From the NCBI GenBank assembly GCA_020072655.1, contig JAIQGH010000001.1, positions 1-64,000 of the forward strand: DNA of 64,000 nucleotides, in the 5' to 3' direction. The position numbers and the translations under genes are program-made. Shown here one piece after another: positions 17,574 through 25,568 of the stretch. Position 1 is the first letter of the stretch; each line of letters starts with the position of its first letter. The notes under the pieces are model-generated. The model was not told the DNA's origin. It made no database searches and saw nothing but the letters and a program-made list of their open reading frames with translations. Source of the DNA: Terriglobia bacterium (lineage in GTDB: Bacteria; Acidobacteriota; Terriglobia; UBA7540).

Positions 17574-18893
17574 TCAGGCCACGTTCACAGCTCTCTTCTC
17601 ATATGGACACGAACCCAGCTTCAGGTGCTCTTCGAATTCGTGCCGAAACTTCTTCAGGATACTGATCATGGGCATGGCGGCGGCGTCTCCGAGCGGGCAG
17701 AGGGTCTTCCCCAGAATGTTATAGGAGACGTCGAGCGCCGTGTCCGGATCGTCAGGCATTCCCCCGTCCGAATGGAAACGTTCGAGCAGCGTTTTCAGCC
17801 AGTGGGTGCCTTCGCGGCAGGGAACGCACCAGCCGCATGACTCGTGCGCGTAGAACTTCATGATCCGCCAGGCGGCTTTCACCATGCAGGTGTCCTCGTC
17901 GAGGATGACGACGCCGCCTGAGCCGAGCATCGAGCCGATTCGGGCGAGCGAATCGAAGTCCATCGGGACATCAATCTCATCCGCCGTGAGGACCGGGCAC
18001 GATGAGCCCCCCGGAATCACGCACTTCAGCTTCTTGCCATGCCAGACGCCGCCGCCGACATCTTCAATCATCTGGCGCAGGGGAAATCCCATGGGCAGTT
18101 CGTAAATGCCCGGCCGTTCGATATGTCCGCTCAGGCAGAAGAGGCGCGTCCCGCCGTTATTGGGCGTGCCGAGCTTGGCGTACCAGTCGCCACCGTGCGA
18201 AATGATGTGCGGGACGTTTGAAAGCGTCTCGACGTTGTTGATGATGGTCGGGCAACCGTAAAGGCCGATGAGGGCAGGGAAGGGAGGTTTGACGCGCGGA
18301 TAACCGCGCAGACCCTCGAGCGAATTGAGCAGCGCGGTCTCTTCTCCGCATTCGTAGGCGCCCGCGCCCGTGTGCGTGGCGAGATCAAAATCGAATCCCG
18401 ACCCGAGGATGTTCTTACCCAGGTAGCCCTGCGCGTACGCTTCTTCAATCGCGCGGTCCAGGATATCCATCAGATAGCGGTACTCGCCACGGATGTAGAT
18501 GTAACCCTGATGAGACTGGATCGCGTACCCGGCAATGACGATGCCTTCGATGAGTTGGTGGGGGTCATACTCCATGAGCACGCGGTCCTTGCAGGTTCCG
18601 GGCTCGCTTTCGTCGGCATTCGAGACCACGTACTTCGGCTTGGTCGTTTGCCCGGGGACAAAACTCCACTTCATCCCGGCGTTGAACCCCGCTCCGCCGC
18701 GGCCGCGCAAGTTGGATTTCTTCACCTCATTGATCACTTCGTCGGGTTTCATCCCGAAGGCCTTCTTCAACGCCTGATAGCCCTCATGGGCCACGTACAC
18801 AGCGATCGAGGCCGAGTTCGCAAGGTCGAACCGCCGCGTGAGGACTTTTACCTCGAGCGGGCTGCCGAGCATGGGATTGCGGTAGTCTGCCAT
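17574..18893 (-). CDS. nuoF: NADH-quinone oxidoreductase subunit F
   Basis: NuoF binds NADH and FMN and carries a 4Fe-4S cluster in complex I. Of its 439 residues, RGRGGAGFNAGMKWSF is the glycine-rich nucleotide/FMN site, GAGAYECGEETALLNSLEG the second flavin motif, and ESCGWCVPCREG with TLCPLGDAA the cluster cysteines. ATG at 18893 (MADYRNP) is chosen; a longer frame to 18914 would add only MILLLLK, toward a heptad array. Confidence 0.95.
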   Translation of the reverse strand: MADYRNPMLGSPLEVKVLTRRFDLANSASIAVYVAHEGYQALKKAFGMKPDEVINEVKKSNLRGRGGAGFNAGMKWSFVPGQTTKPKYVVSNADESEPGTCKDRVLMEYDPHQLIEGIVIAGYAIQSHQGYIYIRGEYRYLMDILDRAIEEAYAQGYLGKNILGSGFDFDLATHTGAGAYECGEETALLNSLEGLRGYPRVKPPFPALIGLYGCPTIINNVETLSNVPHIISHGGDWYAKLGTPNNGGTRLFCLSGHIERPGIYELPMGFPLRQMIEDVGGGVWHGKKLKCVIPGGSSCPVLTADEIDVPMDFDSLARIGSMLGSGGVVILDEDTCMVKAAWRIMKFYAHESCGWCVPCREGTHWLKTLLERFHSDGGMPDDPDTALDVSYNILGKTLCPLGDAAAMPMISILKKFRHEFEEHLKLGSCPYEKRAVNVA

Positions 18894-18906
18894 TTTGAGA
18901 AGCAGC

Positions 18907-18934
18907 AGGATCAAGAATTAAGGATCAAGGGCAG
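18907..18934 (-). repeat. Heptad array, left arm of an inverted pair (nuoE-nuoF gap)
   Basis: Plus-strand units AGGATCA, AGAATTA, AGGATCA, AGGGCAG. Bases 18907-18924 are complementary to 18981-18998 at 17 of 18 positions, so the nuoE-nuoF junction of the transcript can fold into a long hairpin. Confidence 0.8.
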
Positions 18935-18973
18935 AAAGCCTTGCTTTCCCGGTGCCGCCTGTATTTGATACGG

Positions 18974-19008
18974 TCCTTAATCCTTAATCCTTGATCCTTG
19001 ATCCTTCT
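18974..19008 (-). repeat. Heptad array containing the nuoE stop, right arm of the pair
   Basis: Plus-strand units TCCTTAA, TCCTTAA, TCCTTGA, TCCTTGA, TCCTTCT. The nuoE stop (18977-18979) lies inside, so the array encodes the last residues of NuoE (KDQGSRIKD). Confidence 0.87.
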
Positions 19009-19471
19009 TTCTTAGATCTGCAAGCAACGCGTCAAGCTTCTCCGGTGTCACGTTCTCGTAGAAATCGTAGTTCACCTGCATCGCCGGCGCGCCGCAGCAG
19101 GCACCCAGACACTCGACCTCCTCGAGCGAAAACAGTCCGTCCGGTGTGGTCTGTTTGTGTTCGATGCCCAGCTCCTTGGCGCAATGCTCGAAGATCTTCT
19201 CGCCGCCGCGCAGCATGCAAGAAATGTTCGTGCACACCTGGAGATGAAACTTGCCCACCGGCTGGCGATGCAACATCGAGTAGTAGCCGATGTCCTCGAT
19301 AACTTCGATCGGGTTGACGCCCACGCGCCGAGCGATCTCCTCGACGGCTTCGTCCGAGACGTACCCGATTTCGTCCTGCGCGAACAGCAGGAGCGGCACG
19401 ATGGCCGAGCGCTTGAGAGGGTAGCGGGCAATGACCGAATCGAATTTGGCCTTCAACCTGTCGGACAGCAT
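18977..19471 (-). CDS. nuoE: NADH-quinone oxidoreductase subunit E
   Basis: NuoE is a thioredoxin-fold 2Fe-2S subunit of the NADH-oxidising module of complex I. The 164 residues include CTNISCMLRGG and ECLGACCGAPAM, which supply the four cluster cysteines. The ATG at 19471 (MLSDRLKAKF) is preferred. The longer frame to 19525 would translate a heptad array into the N-terminus and overlap nuoD. The C-terminus is also array-derived, ending in KKDQGSRIKD, an addition past the usual family end. Confidence 0.93.
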   Translation of the reverse strand: MLSDRLKAKFDSVIARYPLKRSAIVPLLLFAQDEIGYVSDEAVEEIARRVGVNPIEVIEDIGYYSMLHRQPVGKFHLQVCTNISCMLRGGEKIFEHCAKELGIEHKQTTPDGLFSLEEVECLGACCGAPAMQVNYDFYENVTPEKLDALLADLRKKDQGSRIKD

Positions 19472-19478
19472 CGGCGGT

Positions 19479-19513
19479 GGAAACTGGAAACTCGATAGTC
19501 GAGACTCGCAATA
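19479..19513 (-). repeat. Heptad tandem array between nuoD and nuoE
   Basis: Plus-strand units GGAAACT, GGAAACT, CGATAGT, CGAGACT, CGCAATA fill the space between the nuoE ATG (19471) and the nuoD stop (19515-19517) almost exactly. Confidence 0.8.
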
Positions 19514-19514
19514 C

Positions 19515-20711
19515 CTACCGGTCAACTTCTCCGAGCACCGTATCCAGGCTGGCGATGCAGGCTACGACATCGGCGAGCAGGTGACCTTCGACAATCTTGA
19601 GGAGCGTCTGCAAATTCGCGAACGACGGCGCCCGGACGTGGCACCGATAGGGCTTCGGCGAGCCGTCGCTGACAATGTAGAAACCGATCTCGCCGCGCGG
19701 TGACTCGATGGTCTGGTAGACCTCGCCGACCGGCGGGTGAAATCCCTCGGTCACCAACTTGAAGTGATAAATCAACGCTTCAATCGAAGTTTTCATACTC
19801 TCCCGGTCGGGAAGCACAAAGTGCGGCGCATTGGCCTTGATCGGCCCGCCGGGCATTCCTTCCATAGCCTGCCGCACGATCTTGAGTGATTCGCGCATCT
19901 CATCCATGCGCACCAGATAGCGGGCGTAGACATCGCCCTCGGGGCGCGTGGGTACGTTGAACTGAAACTTGTCGTAACTCGAATAGGGTTCGGCCTTGCG
20001 GATGTCCCACTTGACGCCCGAGGCGCGCAAGGAAGGTCCGGAAAGGCTCAGCGCGACAGCGTCCTCAGTAGAGATATGCCCAACCCCTACCGTGCGCTTC
20101 AGCCAGATGGGATTCCGGGTCAGCAAGCCCTCGTATTCCTCCAGGCGCGGCGGAAACATCTCGACGAACTTTTCGACGCGGCGCAGCCAGCCGAGGGGCG
20201 GTTCGAGCGCCAGCCCGCCCACGCGGAAGTAGCTGGTCATCATCCGTTGGCCGGACACGAGCTCAAAAATGCGCAGGATATCTTCCCGCTCGCGGAAGCA
20301 ATATAGGAACACCGACATCGCCCCCAGTTCGAGGGCGTGTGTCCCGAGCCACACGAGATGGCTTTGGATGCGCGTGAGTTCGGTGAGCAGAACCCGCGTC
20401 CATTGCGCGCGGGGCGGAACCTCCAGGCCGAGCAATTTCTCGATCGCCAGGCAAAACCCCAGATTGTTGGAGAGCGGGGCCAGATAGTCCATTCGATCCG
20501 TCAGCGTAATGCCCTGCGAGTAGGTGAGAGCTTCAAAGGACTTCTCGAAGCCGGTGTGCAGATAACCGATGTCAAAAAGAGCGCGAACAACGGTTTCGCC
20601 CTCGAGTTCCAGAACGAGGCGGAGCACCCCGTGCGTAGAAGGGTGCTGGGGGCCCATGCTCAGGATGACCCGTTCTTCCTGTCCCGGAATTTTCTCGAGC
20701 GTGACAGCCAT
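19515..20711 (-). CDS. nuoD: NADH-quinone oxidoreductase subunit D
   Basis: NuoD is the 49-kDa-type subunit of complex I that helps form the quinone site. The 398 residues open with the family block RVILSMGPQHPSTHGVLRL and end with SFANLQTLLKIVEGHLLADV and SLDTVLGEVDR, the conserved C-terminus. The ATG at 20711 shares its first base with the last base of the nuoC stop (TAATG). A longer open frame upstream is the shadow of nuoC. It is not fused to NuoC. Confidence 0.96.
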   Translation of the reverse strand: MAVTLEKIPGQEERVILSMGPQHPSTHGVLRLVLELEGETVVRALFDIGYLHTGFEKSFEALTYSQGITLTDRMDYLAPLSNNLGFCLAIEKLLGLEVPPRAQWTRVLLTELTRIQSHLVWLGTHALELGAMSVFLYCFREREDILRIFELVSGQRMMTSYFRVGGLALEPPLGWLRRVEKFVEMFPPRLEEYEGLLTRNPIWLKRTVGVGHISTEDAVALSLSGPSLRASGVKWDIRKAEPYSSYDKFQFNVPTRPEGDVYARYLVRMDEMRESLKIVRQAMEGMPGGPIKANAPHFVLPDRESMKTSIEALIYHFKLVTEGFHPPVGEVYQTIESPRGEIGFYIVSDGSPKPYRCHVRAPSFANLQTLLKIVEGHLLADVVACIASLDTVLGEVDR

Positions 20712-21184
20712 TAGCGATAGCCTGTGGTCGGGTAGTCCTTGCGCAGCGGATGGCCCTCCCAGTCTTCGGGCATGAGGATCCGGCTCAAATTGGGGTGTCC
20801 CTCGAAACGAATCCCCAGCAGGTCGAAAACTTCCCGCTCGAAGGCGTTGGCCCCCGGCCAAACCGGCACCACAGAGTTCACCCGAGGGTCGTCGCCCGGA
20901 ACTCGCACTTTCAGGCGAAGGCGACGGAACGATTCGAGGGATAAAAGGTGGTAAACAACTTCGAACCGCGGCTCGTTCGGAAAGAGATCGACGGCCGTCA
21001 CATCCGATAAGTACTTGAAGTTGAGCCCCGGCGCGTCCCGCAGAAACTCGCAGGCGCTTCGCAGGCGGCCTTTGCGGATGTACAAAGATATTTCGCCGCG
21101 GAACTCCCGCGCCTCCTCGACGGCGTCGGGGTCGAATTGCCTCAGTTGCTGGAGGATGATGTCGCTCGCGAGTGGTTGCGGCAT
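20711..21184 (-). CDS. nuoC: NADH-quinone oxidoreductase subunit C
   Basis: NuoC is the 30-kDa-type peripheral subunit of complex I. The 157-residue form from ATG 21184 carries the family signature FEREVFDLLGIRFEGHPNLSR followed by DWEGHPLRKDYPTTGYR at the C-terminus. A TTG at 21277 would extend it by 31 residues into nuoA and is less likely. NuoB normally lies between nuoA and nuoC; here the gap is only 59 bases and holds no gene. Confidence 0.92.
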   Translation of the reverse strand: MPQPLASDIILQQLRQFDPDAVEEAREFRGEISLYIRKGRLRSACEFLRDAPGLNFKYLSDVTAVDLFPNEPRFEVVYHLLSLESFRRLRLKVRVPGDDPRVNSVVPVWPGANAFEREVFDLLGIRFEGHPNLSRILMPEDWEGHPLRKDYPTTGYR

Positions 21185-21243
21185 AGTCAGGATTGGCTTC
21201 TGGCCGGCAGGAGGCCCCTCTCTGCAATCGCCTTGAGTGTTGC

Positions 21244-21603
21244 CTATCGGCTCCAGTCCAAAGCGCCCTTCTTCCAAATGTAGAGATAGCCGGCCAGCAG
21301 GATGGCGATGTACAGGAACATCTCAAGGAAGCCAGGCCACTTTAGGCTTTTGTAAACGACCGCCCAAGGGAAAAGGAACGCGACTTCCACGTCGAAAAGG
21401 ATGAAGAGCATGCCGACCAGATAGAAACTGATGGAGAACCTCTCGCGCGCATCGCCGACGGGCGGCATCCCGCACTCGTACGGCGCGAGTTTCTCGGGCG
21501 AGGGGCGCTTCACGCCGACCCAGGCCGAAAGGCCCAGGATGATCAGGCCCAAGGCCAGGACGACCAGGAAGTGCACCAGCACTGGCAGATAAGCCTCTAG
21601 CAT
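21244..21603 (-). CDS. nuoA: NADH-quinone oxidoreductase subunit A
   Basis: NuoA is a three-helix membrane subunit of complex I at the quinone end. The 119-residue protein contains PYECGMPPVGDARERFSISF and FILFDVEVAFLFPWAVV, the two family signatures. It is the first gene of the minus-strand cluster, with an ATG at 21601-21603, 33 bases or so from the predicted transcription start. Confidence 0.95.
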   Translation of the reverse strand: MLEAYLPVLVHFLVVLALGLIILGLSAWVGVKRPSPEKLAPYECGMPPVGDARERFSISFYLVGMLFILFDVEVAFLFPWAVVYKSLKWPGFLEMFLYIAILLAGYLYIWKKGALDWSR

Positions 21604-21644
21604 TTCAATCTCTTAGCGGCAGCCCAGGTACCTCTTAAGTTTTC

Positions 21645-21674
21645 ACTATACGAAGCGCAAAATGAGCGTGTCAA
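21645..21674 (-). promoter_or_regulatory. Sigma-70-type promoter of the second nuo cluster
   Basis: On the minus strand TTGACA (21674-21669) and TATAGT (21650-21645) are separated by 18 bases, about 40 bases before the nuoA ATG. An imperfect inverted repeat (GTGTCAAG, six T, CTTGCCAC, read on the plus strand from about 21668) overlaps the -35 box and could be an operator. Confidence 0.7.
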
Positions 21675-21758
21675 GTTTTTTCTTGCCACACGCGCGGGGA
21701 GCCATTAACATCTTCGGCAGCGAGCAGAATCAACTCCACCGGCGGCTGGACACGGCCC

Positions 21759-22031
21759 ATGGTTACTGGCTTTAATACCGATATCAAGCATAACGGCGTG
21801 GTGTACCACATCCAGACGGAACCGAGGAAAGAAGCGGGCATCGAGACGACCGTTTACATGCGCGGGGCTGTTATCCATTCTCTAAAGACCTCCTTCCAGG
21901 ATTTTGTCAAATCCCCCGAATATACGGACGAGAAGTTCAAGCGTTTGCTGGAGGATCAGCACCGGCAGGTGATCGCGCGGATCCGTGCCGGCGAGATCAA
22001 GCCCCCCACGCCTTCTGCCGCGAAGCCTTAG
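21759..22031 (+). CDS. Conserved small protein of unknown function
   Basis: A 90-residue soluble protein starting at ATG 21759. It opens with TGFNTDIKHNGVVYHIQTEP, a beta-strand-rich block that looks conserved, and ends in a Pro/Ala tail (KPPTPSAAKP). It has no signal peptide or metal motif. It lies 15 bases ahead of thiS and may share its transcript. I do not recognise a function. Confidence 0.65.
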   Translation: MVTGFNTDIKHNGVVYHIQTEPRKEAGIETTVYMRGAVIHSLKTSFQDFVKSPEYTDEKFKRLLEDQHRQVIARIRAGEIKPPTPSAAKP

Positions 22032-22046
22032 CGTGGAGACCGGCTC

Positions 22047-22250
22047 TTGATTACCATTCAACTCAACGGCGAGCGACGCGAAATCCCTGAAGGTCTGACC
22101 GTCACGGGTCTTCTGAAGTTCTTGCAGTTTCCCGCGGACCGCGTGGCGGTCGAACGCAATCTGGAAATCGTCCCCCGTGGGCAGTGGGACGCGACGGCGA
22201 TCGAGGCCGGAGACCGCCTGGAAGTGGTACACTTTGTGGGCGGCGGCTGA
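22047..22250 (+). CDS. thiS: Sulfur carrier protein ThiS
   Basis: ThiS is a ubiquitin-fold protein whose C-terminal Gly-Gly is adenylated and thiocarboxylated to donate sulfur for the thiazole ring of thiamine. The 67 residues begin with the family pattern of an LNG turn and PEG..V..LL, and end in [12 protein letters not shown] start at 22047 is used, 13 bases behind GTGGAG. No thiG, thiF or other thiamine gene is nearby, so it is an orphan copy here; a generic MoaD/ThiS-type carrier is the alternative. Confidence 0.82.
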   Translation: MITIQLNGERREIPEGLTVTGLLKFLQFPADRVAVERNLEIVPRGQWDATAIEAGDRLEVVHFVGGG

Positions 22251-22300
22251 GCTGGCCGCTCGGGTGCACACGCCCCACGACCGGTGGCCGCAATTTCACA

Positions 22301-23644
22301 ATGAACCCCGCCCTTTACAATCCGCCTCCCCTCCTGGTTACCCTGCTCATCAAGCTGGGCGTGATCGCCTCGCTGGCCAGCATCATCGCCCGCTTTGGCC
22401 AGTTTCGGCGACTGCTCTTCGAAGAACAGCGATCGCCGCGGCAAAAGCTGGTTTTTGCGGCATTCCTGGGCGTGCCGTTCATGCTGGGTGTTTTGACACG
22501 CTTGCTGGCGCACTATGAGGGCATCGACCTGAGTTTGGAGATGACCGTCGTGGCGGGGCTGCTCGGCGGCACGATTGTGGGGCTGGTGGTCGGGATGATG
22601 GTGAGCCTGCCTGCCGTACTCATCGGCCACGAAATTCTCGCGGCCCCGTTGGCGGTGCTCTGGGCAGTAGCGGCCGGCTCGGCTCGCTGGGTCTGCCCCG
22701 ACAAGGAAGAGGTTTGGAAATTCTCCCCCTTCATCGATCTCAGCCTCTATCGCTCCATTAAGCGCCGCTTCCAGCATCCGGCGATGGACTGGCAGGTGCT
22801 GTTTTTCCTCATCTGCGTGATCCTCGAGATTACCAACATGACCTTCGGCCACATGGCCCACGGCAGGCTCTTCTACCTGGACGCCCCGCAATGGTGGGGC
22901 AAGGCTCTTATTGTTCTGGGCACCGTCATCGGCGTCGGCCTTCCGGTGCGCATTTGGAACAACACGCGCATCGAACGCAAGCTCGAAGAACAGGAGCGCC
23001 TGCTTATGCAGGCTCGGGTGGACGCGCTGATCAGCCAGATCAACCCGCACTTCCTTTTCAACACGCTGAACACGGTTTCTTCGCTAGTGCGCTTCGATCC
23101 CGACACGGCGCGCACGGTAGTCCTCAAGCTCTCCAACATTCTGCGCCGGAGGCTGAAGACCCAGGTGCATTTCGTGCCCTTCAAGCAGGAGCTCGATTTC
23201 ATTGACGACTACCTGGATATCGAAGTGGTGCGCTTCGGCAAGGACAAACTGCGAGTCCGCAAGAACATTGAGCCCGACACGCTCGACTTGGTTGTGCCCA
23301 GCATGATTCTGCAGCCTCTGGTGGAGAACGCTATCCGGCATGGGATCGGGCCCAAGATTGACGGGGGCACAATCACGCTCGGCTCGCACCGGCAGAACGG
23401 CCGCTTGGTCGTGCAAGTGATTGACGACGGCTTGGGATTCCCGGACGTGCGCCGGCCGGAAGGGCTCGATTCCGGAATTGGCATTCGCAACGTGCGCGAG
23501 CGCCTCAAGGCCTTGTACGGCGAGGATTTTGGCTTCACTATTACGAGCCCGCCGGGAAAGGGTACGGTCATCCGCCTGGAGATTCCCGAGGTAGCCGCCC
23601 CCGAGAAAGCCGCCCCCATCGAAGCGACCACCGTCGAGCGCTGA
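22301..23644 (+). CDS. LytS-type membrane sensor histidine kinase
   Basis: A sensor kinase of the LytS/YpdA class. The 447-residue protein has about six hydrophobic segments in residues 10-225, with a polar stretch in the middle. The His-kinase domain carries the phospho-acceptor histidine in QINPHFLFNTLNTV. The ATPase domain follows, with N-box LVENAIRHGI and glycine boxes DDGLGFP and GIGIRNVRERL. ATG 22301 fits the first hydrophobic segment; the open frame extends upstream only as a shadow of thiS. No LytTR response regulator is adjacent, so its partner lies elsewhere. Confidence 0.87.
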   Translation: MNPALYNPPPLLVTLLIKLGVIASLASIIARFGQFRRLLFEEQRSPRQKLVFAAFLGVPFMLGVLTRLLAHYEGIDLSLEMTVVAGLLGGTIVGLVVGMMVSLPAVLIGHEILAAPLAVLWAVAAGSARWVCPDKEEVWKFSPFIDLSLYRSIKRRFQHPAMDWQVLFFLICVILEITNMTFGHMAHGRLFYLDAPQWWGKALIVLGTVIGVGLPVRIWNNTRIERKLEEQERLLMQARVDALISQINPHFLFNTLNTVSSLVRFDPDTARTVVLKLSNILRRRLKTQVHFVPFKQELDFIDDYLDIEVVRFGKDKLRVRKNIEPDTLDLVVPSMILQPLVENAIRHGIGPKIDGGTITLGSHRQNGRLVVQVIDDGLGFPDVRRPEGLDSGIGIRNVRERLKALYGEDFGFTITSPPGKGTVIRLEIPEVAAPEKAAPIEATTVER

Positions 23645-23831
23645 GAACCGCCTTTCCACAGGTGGACATTAAGCGGCGAACCGCCATTGCGCAGCACGGT
23701 CGGGGTGTGGTGCGCGCACATTCGATCCTGCTGCCCGTCGCGGCTGTGTTAATATAAAATGTTCAGGCAGCAATTCAGGAATCAGCGTTCAATCCTGTGG
23801 AGTTTGCATCCCCGAGGAGCGAGGACCCGCT
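23645..23831 (+). other. Intergenic region ahead of the AhpD-like gene
   Basis: No gene is seen. It has an AT-rich TTAATATAAAATG near 23748-23762 that could supply a -10 box. A weak 7-base periodicity (CAATTCA, GGAATCA, GCGTTCA) near 23769-23789 may be a decayed heptad array. A GAGGAGCGAGGA stretch before the ATG supplies the ribosome binding site. Confidence 0.35.
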
Positions 23832-24170
23832 ATGGCGACCAAGAAGCGCGGGAAGGTGAAGAGACCTCCGCGTTCCATGAGCATGCTCGAGCCACGTTTG
23901 CGCAACATTTACTTGAAATTCTACAAACAGAGTTATTTCGAGCCGAGCGCCCTCGATCTGAAGACCAAGGAGTTGATTGCCATCGGCTGCTCGCTTATCG
24001 CCAAATGTGAGGGATGTATCGAGGGGCATATCCGGAAGGCATTGGAGCTGGGCCTGAGCAAAGCAGAGATCAGTGACGCGATCGCCGTTGCTATTGGCAT
24101 CGCGGGCGCGAGCGTGCTCGACAAGTCGGACAAAGCCGCCATCAAGTTGGATCTCCACCACTTCGAGTAG
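23832..24170 (+). CDS. Carboxymuconolactone decarboxylase / AhpD-like protein
   Basis: A 112-residue helical protein of the AhpD/CMD fold. The redox motif KCEGCIEGHIRKALELG, near residues 58-74, has the CxxCxxxH pattern used by alkylhydroperoxidase-type members. It was chosen with ATG 23832 behind a purine-rich site. It may work in peroxide defence or as a thiol oxidoreductase; BshA, a low-molecular-weight thiol synthase, is encoded about 3 kb away. The exact substrate cannot be told. Confidence 0.83.
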   Translation: MATKKRGKVKRPPRSMSMLEPRLRNIYLKFYKQSYFEPSALDLKTKELIAIGCSLIAKCEGCIEGHIRKALELGLSKAEISDAIAVAIGIAGASVLDKSDKAAIKLDLHHFE

Positions 24171-24274
24171 CCGGTCGGGGCAGGCGCTCGGATTCACGTT
24201 TGGGGAAAGAAGCTGTTGGCGTGCGCTTGCCGGTGGGGTCGGATCGAGTGGTTACATTCCCTGGAGCACAGTGA

Positions 24275-25453
24275 GTGGGCTACCGAGTTACCGCTAACCT
24301 TTTCTTGCTGCTCTTTCTGGGGGTAGCGGACAACCAAGTCCTCGCTGCGCTCATTCCCTCATTCGTTAAATCTCTTGGTATTACGGTCGGGGCGGCGGGG
24401 CTGCTGGTGACGGTCTATGCCTTGGCGGCGGCCCTGGCGTCGTTCATTTCGGGGGCGCTTTCGGACCATTACGGCCGCCGACGGTTTCTCCTGGGCGGAG
24501 TCCTTGTCTTCGCGGTGGCTTCCTGGCTTTCCGCGCGGAGTCCGAATTACCCGGCGTTAATGATGGCCCGAGTGCTGACCGGTCTTGCCGCCGGCACGAT
24601 TTCCACTTGCTCGATTGCCTTCGCCGGTGATTGGTTCCCCTACGCCGTCCGAGGCCGAGCCATCGGCCTGATTTCCTCCGCCTATTTTGCCGCGCCGATT
24701 CTGGGTGTCCCGCTGGCAACCCAGATCGCCGACCGCTACGGCTGGCGACAAGCGTTCCTTCTGTTCGCGGCGCTGGCGGTGGTTGTCGCTCTGAGTTCGC
24801 TGACGCTGCCGGGCGACCAGGGGACTGCGGAATCTTCAGCGAGCAAACTGGACTCCACAGCCCGGGCGTTTCGGTCCTTCCTCCACCGGCGCGATACGGC
24901 CGCCGCCTTGGTGATTGCATTCCTGGTTTCAGCCGGGCTGGTGGGATTCCTGACCTACATCGCGCAGTGGTTGAATAATCAGTTTGGTGTGGCGACGCGA
25001 ACGATCGGGTGGGTTTTCATGTTGGGAGGACTGGTGGCGGTGGCAGGCGCACCGTTTGGCGGAGTGATCTCCGACCGGTTGGGCAAGCGCACGGTTTCGA
25101 TTGCCAGCAACCTGCTGCTGGCGGTCTCCGTGGCCGCTATCCCGCTGCTGAGTTGGGGTGTGGGGTTGCTGGTGGTCTTCGGTTTGACGAGCCTCGGCGC
25201 GGCGTTTCGCCAAGGTCCGCTGACGGCCCTGATGACGGAAATGGTGCCTCCTGCCCAACGGGGATCATTCATTGCGCTGCGCAATATCTGCTCACAATTG
25301 GGAATTGGCTCGATCGCCTTCGTGGGAGGAGTGCTCTATCAGCGCCATGACTATGTGGCGGTTACGACGCTCTGCGCTCTCATGACCGCGACCGTGGCGG
25401 TGCTGCTCGCCACGCACATCATGGAACCTCAGCCGGTGGGTGAGAGGGCATGA
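24275..25453 (+). CDS. MFS drug/metabolite permease
   Basis: A major facilitator superfamily transporter, 392 residues with 12 predicted helices. The cytoplasmic loop 2-3 signature is GALSDHYGRRRFLLGG, and its echo in the second half is GGVISDRLGKRTV. It has the MFS helix 4 stretch of small residues (RVLTGLAAGTIS), typical of drug:H+ antiporter type members. It starts at GTG 24275. Substrate unknown. Confidence 0.85.
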   Translation: MGYRVTANLFLLLFLGVADNQVLAALIPSFVKSLGITVGAAGLLVTVYALAAALASFISGALSDHYGRRRFLLGGVLVFAVASWLSARSPNYPALMMARVLTGLAAGTISTCSIAFAGDWFPYAVRGRAIGLISSAYFAAPILGVPLATQIADRYGWRQAFLLFAALAVVVALSSLTLPGDQGTAESSASKLDSTARAFRSFLHRRDTAAALVIAFLVSAGLVGFLTYIAQWLNNQFGVATRTIGWVFMLGGLVAVAGAPFGGVISDRLGKRTVSIASNLLLAVSVAAIPLLSWGVGLLVVFGLTSLGAAFRQGPLTALMTEMVPPAQRGSFIALRNICSQLGIGSIAFVGGVLYQRHDYVAVTTLCALMTATVAVLLATHIMEPQPVGERA

Positions 25454-25540
25454 ACGAGCGAGCGCGTTCTGCCTCCGGCCCGAGATAGAACTGGTCCAGC
25501 ACGGCGAACCAGATACGAGCTTGCAGCGACGGGATTAAAC

Positions 25541-25568
25541 TCTTGATCCGAGGATCGAGAATCTTGAG
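25541..25568 (+). repeat. Possible decayed heptad array
   Basis: Units TCTTGAT, CCGAGGA, TCGAGAA, TCTTGAG keep a 7-base phase with weak identity. The TTG start of the next gene lies inside it. Confidence 0.35.

Noticed and set aside
19471-19525. Longer N-termini for nuoE (to 19525) and gpmA (to 49932)
   Set aside because: In both cases the extra residues are translations of a heptad array, and the conserved family start lies at the internal ATG.
19515-21326. NuoCD fusion protein
   Set aside because: The nuoD frame stays open upstream, but nuoC is encoded in a different frame with its own stop (TAATG junction), so the subunits are separate.
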